Source: JACOND01 sp965202795
Lineage (GTDB): Bacteria; Bdellovibrionota; Bdellovibrionia; Bdellovibrionales; UBA1609
DNA: 64,000 nucleotides
NCBI GenBank assembly: GCA_965202795.1
Contig: OZ241848.1
Location: forward strand, 1-64,000
Direction: 5' to 3'
Positions 47,170 through 54,860 of the stretch are shown piece after piece (within the stretch, counting starts at the first letter, position 1; each line of letters starts with the position of its first letter). The translations under genes were made by a program, and so were the position numbers. The notes under the pieces are model-generated. The model was given only the letters and a program-made list of their open reading frames with translations, searched no databases and was not told where the DNA came from.

Positions 47170-48006
47170 ATGGGAAAGACAGCGAAAAAGCCTCTGTTCC
47201 AGATAAACAGCTGCGGAGAAAGCCGGCCAAAGCGGAGGCAAGGCCTCAGGCTGCCGCCTGCGGCGGCAATGCTTGCGGCTTTGGGCGCGGTTTTGTTTGC
47301 CGCGGCGGGCCTGCGGGCGGGAGCTAATATCAGGCATTTGCCGGAGGCCGCCGGCAGGGACATTTTTGAAAAACCGCTGTCCCCGCTTTCTGAGGGCCTG
47401 CCGCCCCTTGGGGTTTATTCTCTGAAGCATCCCCTGCCTCTTTTTCTGCTGAAAAGCGGCGGAGACACATGCGCCCTGCCCTTAGAGCAGCCCCCGCGCG
47501 GGGGCTTTCCGGCCCTGAAAGGCCGCATGCCAGGCTTTTCCACAGCGCCTGGTTTTGCTTTTGAGAGGGCGCCGGCCAAGCTCCTGGAGCCTGATCTGCC
47601 CCCTGAGATGCCCCTTGAGATGCCCCCTGAGATGTCCCTTGAGATGTCCCAGGCGCTCCTCCAGCTCTCAGGCGATTTTAAAGAGCTGCCTCTGCGCTGG
47701 CAAAAGTTCAATATCTGCTCTGAAGGCATTATCTGCGGCGGGGGCGCATGCCGCCCGGCCCAAGATTTAGCCAGATATTTGGGACAAGCTTTAGCCCAAG
47801 ATCCGGCTGCAGATCCGGCCCAGGCTCTGGCTCCAAACAAGCATGCCGGCCTTGGCGGCGTTATGCTTGCTTCGGGAGTTATATATTTTGGCGCCTGCAT
47901 TGCCGCTGTTAAAATCAAAAACAGCTACATAGCCGCTTTATGCCTGCCTGTGCGGGAGCTTTTGCCATATTTGCCCAGATTAGACAAGCTGTGGCTTTCA
48001 CAATAA
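47170..48006 (+). CDS. Hypothetical protein with N- and C-terminal hydrophobic segments
   Basis: 278 residues. A hydrophobic segment at about 32-52 (AAAMLAALGAVLFAAAGLRA) could be a signal anchor, and a second at about 229-246 (GVMLASGVIYFGACIAAV) a TM helix. Between them is a Pro-rich part with a PEMPLEM/PPEMSLEM repeat (about 145-159). No family is recognised. No strong ribosome-binding site; the gene follows the TraB/GumN gene by about 110 bp. It may be a real lineage-specific envelope protein or a chance frame in GC-rich DNA. Confidence 0.4.
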   Translation: MGKTAKKPLFQINSCGESRPKRRQGLRLPPAAAMLAALGAVLFAAAGLRAGANIRHLPEAAGRDIFEKPLSPLSEGLPPLGVYSLKHPLPLFLLKSGGDTCALPLEQPPRGGFPALKGRMPGFSTAPGFAFERAPAKLLEPDLPPEMPLEMPPEMSLEMSQALLQLSGDFKELPLRWQKFNICSEGIICGGGACRPAQDLARYLGQALAQDPAADPAQALAPNKHAGLGGVMLASGVIYFGACIAAVKIKNSYIAALCLPVRELLPYLPRLDKLWLSQ

Positions 48007-48415
48007 AAATTTCCCCAAAGCCTGCTCCTGTTTTTTTGGAAACAGAGCCGCGCCTTCCCCGGGCGCGGCGGCCGCCTCAGGGCTTTTGAGCATGGCCTAA
48101 TTGAAATCAGGCCCTTAAGCCAGCTGCCGCCCTTAAGGCAAGGGCTGCGAGGCGGGAAAAAAAAAATCCGCTTTTTTTTGAAAACCAGCGGATCTGCCGC
48201 CAGTTTTGCGCTAAAATCAGCGGAAGAGCCGCTGTTTTTGCAAAATTCCCCTCAAAAACAGGCCGGCTTAAACCTGGGGGGTTATAGAAGCGCCCGCTTT
48301 GGCCGGCGGCGAGGGGGCGAGGGGGCGCGGGGGCGGGCAGCCGGAAAGTCCGGCGCCTCTGTGAGGCTTAAGCAAAGCGGGCAAAAAAAAACGGCCTTGA
48401 AGGCTTAAGGGAGCT
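48007..48415. other. Gene-free GC-rich stretch
   Basis: Contains GGGGGCGAGGGGGCGCGGGG-type low-complexity text (48310-48330) and A-runs near 48160. A 76-codon frame at 48178-48408 shows no recognisable product. A GGGAGCT sequence just before 48416 may serve the next gene. Confidence 0.4.
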
Positions 48416-49570
48416 ATGGACATAAAGCGCGTTTTGGATTTAAAGGCTCTGCTGAAAAAAAAGTCTTTTTTTCTGTTTGGGCCAAGACAAACCGGAAAAA
48501 GCTACCTTATCCGGCAGCAGCTCAGCGGCTGCTCCCTGATCATCAATCTCCTGGATCCGGAAATGAGCTTGAGGCTTCAGCAAAACCCCTCCTATTTAAA
48601 AGCGCTGGCCAGGGGGCGGACAAAGGCGCAAAAATACATTGTCATAGATGAAATCCAAAAAATTCCAGAGCTTTTGGATCTTGTCCATCTTTTGATTGAG
48701 GAGGAAAACATCCGTTTTCTTCTGACCGGCAGCAGCTCAAGAAAGCTAAAAAGAAAAAACATCAATTTGCTGGCGGGCAGAGCCTGGAATGCGGAGCTGT
48801 TTCCGCTTTCCTATATCGAGATCCCTGAATTTTCCCTTAAAAACAGGCTTTTGCATGGCTCGCTTCCATATATATATTTGAGCGGCGAGCCTCTTGAGGA
48901 GCTTGCCGCTTATATTGCCAATTACCTGATGCTGGAGGTTCAAACAGAGGGGCTGGCGAGGCGGCTTTCCAGCTTTCACAGCTTTTTAAGGGGGGCGGCT
49001 TTAAGCAATGGGCAGGTTTTAAATTTTTCAAAACTGGGAAACGGCTGCGGGCTGCCGCCCAGCTCTGTCAGGGACTATTATCAGGCTCTGCAGGATCTGC
49101 TTTTGGGCTTTCTGCTGCCGCCCTGGCAAAAGTCCCGAAAGCGAAAAGCTGTCAGCAAGTCAAAGTTTTATTTTTTTGACACGGGGCTGGCCAACAGCTT
49201 ATGCGGCGTCCGCTCCTTAAATGAGCATTCTGACCTGTATGGGAAAAGCTTTGAGCATTTTATCGCCTGCGAGATCCGGGCTTATCTCAGCTATTCCAGA
49301 AGGCGGGAGCCTTTTGCCTTTTGGCGGTCCATGCAGGGGCGGGAGGCGGACTTTGTGATTGGGGATCACACGGCCATAGAGGTCAAATCCTCAAAAAGAA
49401 TCTCAAAAGCCGATCTAAAGGGGCTGAGGGCGCTGTCTGAAGAGCGCGCCTTCAAAAGCCTTTTGATTGTGAGCCGGGACAAAATTCCAGCTAAATGGGG
49501 CGGCATTGCCAGCATGCATTGGGAGGCTTTTTTAAAAAAGCTCTGGAGCCATGAAATCCTGCCCCCTTAA
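48416..49570 (+). CDS. AAA+ ATPase with C-terminal DUF4143
   Basis: 384 residues. Walker A FGPRQTGKSYL (about 21-31), Walker B IVIDEIQKIPELLD (about 79-92), sensor LLTGSSSRKLKR (about 103-114), NLLAGRAWNAELFPLSY. DUF4143 follows with YYQALQDLLLGFLLPPW, FYFFDTGLANSL, YGKSFEHFIACEIRAY and READFVIGDHTAIEVKSSK, whose D...ExK residues resemble a PD-(D/E)XK core. The family is abundant in accessory regions and its role is unsettled. The decayed relative lies at 42795-43964. Start supported by position; the site GGGAGCT is weak. Confidence 0.9.
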   Translation: MDIKRVLDLKALLKKKSFFLFGPRQTGKSYLIRQQLSGCSLIINLLDPEMSLRLQQNPSYLKALARGRTKAQKYIVIDEIQKIPELLDLVHLLIEEENIRFLLTGSSSRKLKRKNINLLAGRAWNAELFPLSYIEIPEFSLKNRLLHGSLPYIYLSGEPLEELAAYIANYLMLEVQTEGLARRLSSFHSFLRGAALSNGQVLNFSKLGNGCGLPPSSVRDYYQALQDLLLGFLLPPWQKSRKRKAVSKSKFYFFDTGLANSLCGVRSLNEHSDLYGKSFEHFIACEIRAYLSYSRRREPFAFWRSMQGREADFVIGDHTAIEVKSSKRISKADLKGLRALSEERAFKSLLIVSRDKIPAKWGGIASMHWEAFLKKLWSHEILPP

Positions 49571-49638
49571 CCCGCCTTCTCAGCCTGCTCCGGCGGGCAG
49601 CGCGGCCGGCGGGAGGGCAGACATCAAAAACCCGCGGC

Positions 49639-50802
49639 TCAAAAAGAGCTTAAGCTCTCAGACAGGATTCTGAGGGCTGTTGGAAGCGAAACCAGCCGGG
49701 AGCCGCCCTGGCTGTATTCCCTCTTTAAATAAGCGGCCGCCTGAAGGGAATGCCTGGGCTTCAGCTTTTCAGAATAATATTGCAGGGAGCGGGAGATTTT
49801 ACTCTCCGAAAGCTTGGCCTCTATAAGGGCAAAAGGGCGGCTGTCCTTTAAAATGACAAAGTCCACCTCGCGGGACTCTTTGTCCCTGATGTATCTCAGC
49901 TCAAGAAAGAGGCCGCGGCTGTCCTCAAAAAAATGGATTTTTTTCAGAAGATGGGCGGCCACAAGGTTTTCAAACCTTGGGCCTTCGTCAGCCCCGCAAA
50001 TCAAATCCCCATTGTCAAAAAAATAAACTTTTGGCGGCTTTTGGATGGCTCTTGGCATTCTTGCTGTGTAAGGGCGGACCGAAAAACAAATATACATTCT
50101 GTTTAAAGCCTCCAGCCACAGCTTGGCTGTTTTTGGCGATATTTGCAGATCTCCCGCGATATTTGAAAGAACAGCCAGCTGTCCGCCGCGGCGACGCAAA
50201 ATGTCCACAAACAGGCTGAGGTCCTGGATTTTTTTAATGGACTCCAGATCCCGGATGTCCTCTTTTAAAACTCTTTCAAAGCGGTCCCGGCGCCATCTTC
50301 TGGCCTCCCCCTCGCCTCCGTCCAAAAAAGGCTCTGGGAAGCCTCCCACTGTCATCAGCCGGCGAAAGCCCTCTTTGAGCGGCATTCCCGGCGGCAGCTC
50401 GTCCAAGGTTATGGGATGAAGCCTCCAGTAATGATAGCGCCCCAGAAGAGAGTCCCCTCCCCTGCGATAGACATTCATGCGGGCGCTGCCGGTCACCAAA
50501 AACTGATGCTGATGCCCGGTTTTATCGTAAATCCCCTTGATCCAGTTTTTCCAGCGGCTGTATTTATGAAGCTCGTCAAAAACAATCAGCTGATGGCCTT
50601 CATCCCAAAGCCTCTCAAGAATGGCCCGCCGGTCTTCGTCAAAATCCCAGTTCAAATACAGCCCCGATTTTGATTTTTTATAGGGGAATTTTTTTAAAAT
50701 CTGCCGGGCCAGAGTGGTCTTTCCCGCCTGCCGGGGGCCGCCGAGAAAAACCATTTTTCTGGAGAGATCTTTTAAAATCAATGGCTCAAGAGATCGCCTC
50801 AT
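49639..50802 (-). CDS. AAA+ ATPase with DUF4143, second type
   Basis: 387 residues from the internal ATG (MRRSLEPLIL); an ATG 21 bp upstream is also possible. Walker A LGGPRQAGKTTLA, Walker B LIVFDELHKYSRWKNW, FLVTGSARMNVYRRGGDSLL, then the winged-helix SNIAGDLQISPKTAKLWLEA, VYFFDNGDL and SREVDFVILKDSRPFALIEA with the D...ExK pattern. It is only distantly related to the gene at 48416, with which it converges 68 bp away. Promoter side is 50803-50880. Confidence 0.88.
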   Translation of the reverse strand: MRRSLEPLILKDLSRKMVFLGGPRQAGKTTLARQILKKFPYKKSKSGLYLNWDFDEDRRAILERLWDEGHQLIVFDELHKYSRWKNWIKGIYDKTGHQHQFLVTGSARMNVYRRGGDSLLGRYHYWRLHPITLDELPPGMPLKEGFRRLMTVGGFPEPFLDGGEGEARRWRRDRFERVLKEDIRDLESIKKIQDLSLFVDILRRRGGQLAVLSNIAGDLQISPKTAKLWLEALNRMYICFSVRPYTARMPRAIQKPPKVYFFDNGDLICGADEGPRFENLVAAHLLKKIHFFEDSRGLFLELRYIRDKESREVDFVILKDSRPFALIEAKLSESKISRSLQYYSEKLKPRHSLQAAAYLKREYSQGGSRLVSLPTALRILSESLSSF

Positions 50803-50873
50803 AATGGCTATTTTATGCCACATTCCAAAACAGTCAAGGCTGTTTTTTTGGAGGCCCGGCTGTTTATGCGCAT

Positions 50874-51104
50874 TTAACGAAATTCCAGGGCAATTTCAGG
50901 ACTAAGATTTAGATTTTTAAAAAAATTTTTGGCTGGAATCGGGGGGTTGAAGGATTTTTGACAGCCCTGGCGCTTGGCCAGCCGGCGGGCCATCACCGCC
51001 CGGCTGCGGCAGTCCGCCGGGCAATGCCTGGCGGGCTTGGCGGGCTGCCCCCGCGCCTTGAAGCGGCGGCGGCATTGCTGGCAGACAAGCGAGGCAGGGG
51101 GCAT
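50874..51104 (-). CDS. Possible small zinc-ribbon protein
   Basis: 76 codons with CQQC (residues 8-11), then a basic stretch and HCPADC (about 28-33), giving a CxxC...CxxxC pattern like small zinc-ribbon proteins, followed by an Arg/Lys-rich helix. It could be a start-extended version of a shorter gene. No strong ribosome-binding site. The rest of 50824-51285 is GC-rich with no other supported gene. Confidence 0.3.
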   Translation of the reverse strand: MPPASLVCQQCRRRFKARGQPAKPARHCPADCRSRAVMARRLAKRQGCQKSFNPPIPAKNFFKNLNLSPEIALEFR

Positions 51105-51285
51105 GCCCCAAGCATAAAATGCCCTGGAGTCCCAGGCAATGAGACACTTTCCCCCAGGGGGGCTGGCCGCGGGGCTTGATCTGCCGGGCCGGGGCGATTA
51201 TTGTGGGGGGAGATGATTTCAGAGCCTGAAAATTCCCCCCGCGCCCAGACCGCGGGGGCTTTAACCAGCCAAGGAGGGCTTAATT

Positions 51286-52095
51286 ATGAAAAAAGCAATT
51301 TTTTGGGGGCTAATCGGACTTTTAACAGTTGTTTTAACCGCTGTTTTTGCGCTTTGGCTGATTATTTCTATGAGTATTGATGAGGGTATTAAAGAGGCAA
51401 CAAAGAGGAAGGATCACTTTCACCAGCTGGCAGAAAAAATTAGGCTGGACGAAAGAGAATGCAAAGACTCCAAAATTCTGTCTGAAAAAGAATGCAAAGC
51501 TGCTGCGCTTGAAAAACTGCAAAGCGAGGGCAAAAACATGGGACTCTCCGCGGACAATCAATACTTTGAAGCCCTTTATAGTCCGGCAGCCCAGACATGC
51601 GGCGCCAGAGTCAAGGGCGCTCCGCATAGAAACGGCGGCGGCTTTGTGGCCAATACCGCCTCTGTGGCAAAAACCGCCTTTGTGGGCAAAACCGCAGCTG
51701 TTTGCCAAAAGGCAAAGGTTTCCGGCCAGGCGCGGATTTCCAGCTGGGCGAAAGTTCGCGGCCATGCGCGGGTTTTCGGCAATGCGCGGGTTTCCGGATG
51801 GGCGAAAGTTCGCGGCCATGCGCGGGTTTTCGGCCATGCGCGGATTTCCGGATGGGCGAAAGTTCGCGGCCATGCGCAGGTTTCCGGCCAGGCGCGGGTT
51901 TCCGGATGGGCGAAAGTTCGCGGCCATGCGCGGGTTTTTGGAATAGCAAAAGTTACTGGCGGCCAGGTTTCCGGCAATGCGCAGGTTTCCGGCCAGGCGC
52001 ATGTGTCTGGCTTTTCTGTGGTTAAAGGAACAACAAAGGTTTGCTCTGGAACACACACAAGAGGGCCAGCCGCCAATCAGCCAAACTGTCCTTAG
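51286..52095 (+). CDS. Membrane-anchored hexapeptide-repeat (left-handed beta-helix-like) protein
   Basis: 269 residues, preceded by AAGGAGGGC. N-terminal TM or signal anchor about 5-30 (LIGLLTVVLTAVFALWLIIS), then a charged helical stalk to about 90. From about residue 120 come hexapeptide repeats of form V-x-G-x-A-R/K/Q (VSGQAR, ISSWAK, VRGHAR, VFGNAR...). Three hexads form a 54-bp DNA repeat present about three times plus partial copies. The pattern predicts a left-handed beta-helix, but an acyltransferase active site is not visible. It may be a surface or structural protein. The repeat count may vary. Confidence 0.75.
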   Translation: MKKAIFWGLIGLLTVVLTAVFALWLIISMSIDEGIKEATKRKDHFHQLAEKIRLDERECKDSKILSEKECKAAALEKLQSEGKNMGLSADNQYFEALYSPAAQTCGARVKGAPHRNGGGFVANTASVAKTAFVGKTAAVCQKAKVSGQARISSWAKVRGHARVFGNARVSGWAKVRGHARVFGHARISGWAKVRGHAQVSGQARVSGWAKVRGHARVFGIAKVTGGQVSGNAQVSGQAHVSGFSVVKGTTKVCSGTHTRGPAANQPNCP

Positions 52096-52229
52096 GGGGC
52101 CGGCCTTCCGCCGCGCCAATGCCATGAGGCTTTGCCGGCCAATATGAGCCGGAAGCTTTGAAAAAACTGAACAGCCGCGGCTAAAGGCGCCGCGCTGCGG
52201 CATTTTTCTCTCATCACTTCCCCCCCTGC

Positions 52230-52430
52230 CTTCGCAAAAGCATATATGGCGCCGGGGCCGGGGGAAAACAGCCAGCCAAGAGGGGGAGCGCCCGTGAGGC
52301 CGGCCCGCTGCTCCGAAGGGTCCTCTCAAGGGGCGGGCCGCTGAGGCATGGCAGGGACAGCCGCGAGGCCAGCCCTCTGAAAAAGCTTGTGACTCCGCGG
52401 AGGCTCGGGAACGGCCGCGAGGCCGGCCCG
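52230..52430. repeat. GCC-rich intergenic repeat (type C), copy 1
   Basis: Contains GGGACAGCCGCGAGGCCAGC, AAAAGCTTGTGACTCCGCGG and GGAACGGCCGCGAGGCCGGC. These recur in order at 53623-53812, 53855-53940 and partly 54120-54215. No gene; frames in both strands are Ala/Arg/Pro-rich. Confidence 0.65.
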
Positions 52431-52539
52431 GCAAACAGGCCAGTTTTTGCTCTTGACAATAAAAGCCTGGAGAGGCATAAAAATAATGTCTGGCGGGCGA
52501 AGGGCCTGCTTTTCGGGGGGCATTATGGCAAAAAAAGGC
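52431..52539 (+). promoter_or_regulatory. Duplicated promoter-leader, copy 1
   Basis: Identical in sequence to about 54205-54313. It holds TTGACA (52453-52458), a 17-bp spacer and CATAAA (52476-52481). A short leader follows, then GGGGGGCATT and the ATG at 52525. The copies are exactly 1774 bp apart. Likely a promoter with a translation start, used for two different downstream frames. Confidence 0.55.
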
Positions 52540-52689
52540 GCGCTTTGGATTTTAAAGCCCCTTTCCATAAGCTTTCCGGCGGCAAAGCCCCTCAAAAATC
52601 CGCAGCGCCATCCAAAAAATCAAACAGGCCTGGATACAGTCAAAATCACCGTCAAAGTGATGGACATCTTCGGCAACGACACCATGTGA
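52525..52689 (+). pseudogene. Short ORF behind leader copy 1, probable gene remnant
   Basis: 54 codons starting MAKKG like the gene at 54299, then unrelated text (ALWILKPLSISFPAAKPLKN) and an ending VKITVKVMDIFGNDTM. That ending resembles the C-terminal strand of restriction-type proteins, compare VKIIDDRGIESLVIK at the end of the methyltransferase here. It probably fuses a shared start to a leftover gene end. Weak evidence. Confidence 0.3.
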
Positions 52690-52706
52690 GTCAAAGAGGT
52701 TAAAAT

Positions 52707-53543
52707 ATGAAAAAATCACTAACTGTCAAAGAGATAAATATCCGATTCGTTTCTGTAAGGAACGAGGATTTTATATCTCTTACCGATATAGCGCAATATA
52801 AAAATTCAGACGATCCAAGATTTGTTGTTCAAAACTGGATGAAAACCCGCTCAGCGGTGGAATTTCTTGGTCTCTGGGAGACAATCAACAACCCTGATTT
52901 TAACCGTGTCGAATTCGACACCTTTAAAAATGAGTCTGGGAGCAACTCCTTTGTTTTAACACCTCAAAAATGGATAAAGGCTACAGGCGCTGCCGGCCTT
53001 GTTTCAAAAGCTGGACGCTATGGAGGCGGAACTTTTGCCCATAAAGACATTGCCTTTGAGTTTGCCTCTTGGATTTTGGCAGAGTTCAAACTTTATATCA
53101 TCAAAGAGTTTCAAAGGTTAAAACAGGAAGAGCGGGAAAGGAATAAACTGGGCTGGTCTGCCAAGAGATTTTTAGTCAAAGCCAATTATAAAGTTCATAC
53201 AGACGCTGTTCAGAAAAATCTAATACCGGCAAAAGTCTCAAAAAAACAAATCAGCCGCATTTATGCCAATGAGGCGGATATAATGGCGCTGCAAAAAAAC
53301 TTCCCCTCTTCCCCGTATCTTATTTTAAAGCTGGAAATCAGATGGCTGCCCTCAGATGATCTTCTGCGGGAATTTTCTTATGAAAAACTGCTCCCCCCAC
53401 TGGTTCATAAGCTGAGGAAGGCGGTTTATGAGTGGCGGGAGGGCGGCTATGCCGGAGCATTCAAAATCACTGGGCGAAAATTTACATCCGCCTCTCCAAA
53501 CAGCTTCAGCTGTTTGGGAACCAGCCCCCGCAAGCTCCCCTGA
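52707..53543 (+). CDS. KilA-N domain protein with altered C-terminus
   Basis: 278 residues, AAGAGG before the ATG. The N-terminal KilA-N domain is clear: DFISLTDIAQYKNSDDPRFV, VQNWMKTRSAVEFLGLWE, FVLTPQKWIKATGAAGLVSK, GRYGGGTFAHKDIAFEFASW. A second conserved part, NYKVHTDAVQKNLIPAK to ANEADI, follows. After residue ~195 the sequence departs. LPPLVHKLRKAVYEWREGGY (about 231-250) resembles the N-terminus of the restriction helicase at 61548 (IPLVNDIRGRLREWKKSGYS), then low-complexity text. It appears to be a KilA-N gene fused to restriction-gene remnants. KilA-N proteins are phage or mobile-element regulators. Confidence 0.75.
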   Translation: MKKSLTVKEINIRFVSVRNEDFISLTDIAQYKNSDDPRFVVQNWMKTRSAVEFLGLWETINNPDFNRVEFDTFKNESGSNSFVLTPQKWIKATGAAGLVSKAGRYGGGTFAHKDIAFEFASWILAEFKLYIIKEFQRLKQEERERNKLGWSAKRFLVKANYKVHTDAVQKNLIPAKVSKKQISRIYANEADIMALQKNFPSSPYLILKLEIRWLPSDDLLREFSYEKLLPPLVHKLRKAVYEWREGGYAGAFKITGRKFTSASPNSFSCLGTSPRKLP

Positions 53544-53559
53544 AAATCCAATGGCCCCC

Positions 53560-54203
53560 TCCAGGCTTGCCCCGTGGATATGAGAACAGGCAGCATCAGG
53601 TCTTTTTCCCTGGCTAAAGGCGCCGGGGCCAGGGGAAAACAGCCAGCCAAGAGGGGAAGCGCCCGTGAGGCCGGCCCGCTGCTCCGAAAGATCCTCTCAA
53701 GGGGGGAGCCGCTGGGGCATGGCAGGGACAGCCGCGAGGCCAGCCCTCTGGAAAAGCTTGTGACTCCGCGGAGGCTTGGGAACGGCCGCGAGGCCGGCCC
53801 AGCAAACAAGTTCAGCGCTGGGATCTGGCTGGCCTCCTGGGGAAAACAGCCAGCGGCAGGGACAGCCGCGAGGCCAGCCCTCTGGAAAAGCTTGTGACTC
53901 CGCGGAGGCTCGGGAACGGCTGCGAGGCCGGCCCAATAAAGGAGCTCAGCACTGGGATCTGGCAAAAATAAGCGGTTCAGCGCGGCCGGCCGGAGGGAAA
54001 ACAGAGGCTCAGCAGCGGATGTTTCGGGAAGGAGCGCGCCGGGGCCGCGCAAAAACAGAGGGCTTATCGGCAGGACCAAGGGCGGAACCGAAGTTTCAGG
54101 CCAGGGAACAGCTGTGAGGGCGGGGCCGGCCCGGCAAACAGGCCAGCCCTCTGGACAAGCCCGCCGCTCCGCGGAGGCTCGGGAACGGCCAAAAGACCGT
54201 CAC
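53560..54203. repeat. GCC-rich intergenic repeats (type C), further copies
   Basis: Two to three tandem copies of the block described at 52230: GCCGCGAGGCCAGCCCTCTG and AAAAGCTTGTGACTCCGCGG occur near 53731-53775 and 53866-53905, with a decayed copy from 54120. The segment CGCCGGGGCCAGGGGAAAAC at 53620 matches 52251. No gene. Confidence 0.65.
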
Positions 54204-54313
54204 GGCAAACAGGCCAGTTTTTGCTCTTGACAATAAAAGCCTGGAGAGGCATAAAAATAATGTCTGGCGGGCGAAGGGCCTGCTTTTCGGGGGGCATTAT
54301 GGCAAAAAAAGGC
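54204..54313 (+). promoter_or_regulatory. Duplicated promoter-leader, copy 2
   Basis: Same sequence as 52431-52539: TTGACA at 54227-54232, CATAAA at 54250-54255, then GGGGGGCATT and the ATG at 54299. It directly precedes the small gene at 54299 and may drive the restriction-modification operon. Confidence 0.5.
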
Positions 54314-54541
54314 AAAATTTTTAAAATAAAATACAGGGATCTCCCCTGGGAGCTGAGGGATCATGTGGATTTTGCTTACGGCCATATCCAGAGGGCGCAA
54401 AATCCGACAGTCAGTCATATCCTGAAGCGGCTGAAACGATCTGAAAAAATGTATGCGGAGGAGGGGGCTGATGCCGCCGCCCGCAAAAAGCGGACGGCCA
54501 TTGACAAGCTGGAAAGCTATATGCAGGCGGCTGAGCTGTAA
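54299..54541 (+). CDS. Small basic helical protein upstream of the methyltransferase
   Basis: 80 residues (MAKKGKIFKIKYRDLPWELR..., HVDFAYGHIQRAQNPTVSHI, KLESYMQAAEL) with GGGGGG before the ATG. Helix-rich and charged; no family is recognised. It is the first frame after the promoter-leader and lies 320 bp before the methyltransferase. It could be a control-type protein, but no helix-turn-helix is obvious. 54542-54860 holds a GCGCCAAAAAGACGGCGC-type hairpin and AT-rich sequence with no gene. Confidence 0.5.
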   Translation: MAKKGKIFKIKYRDLPWELRDHVDFAYGHIQRAQNPTVSHILKRLKRSEKMYAEEGADAAARKKRTAIDKLESYMQAAEL

Positions 54542-54860
54542 GCGGGGGCTGAGCCGGTTTTGACGCGCTGGGCGCCAAAAAGACGGCGCAAATGTGCCGC
54601 GCCGCATATAAAACTGCCGAAAAAATCAGCTGTTTGCGCTGATCGTGTTTTAAGTTTTCAGGATTCTTTTTTGCGAAAAGTCTTCCGCGCGGGGGTAATA
54701 AAAATTCCAGTCAAGGCAGAATAGATAAGGAGGGAATTTTCAAAATCAAGCCAGCATAATCCGCTGATTATATATGAGGTTTCAGAGAGCTTTATTAAGG
54801 GGAACAGCCGGGAACATTCAAACAAAACAGGCATAACACTCGTATTGGGAGGGCTGCATT

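Noticed and set aside
51334..52434. Minus-strand 366-codon frame with repeated GRELSPIRK-type text
   Set aside because: Antisense to the hexapeptide-repeat gene; the repetition comes from the 54-bp DNA repeat and there is no start signal or recognisable domain.
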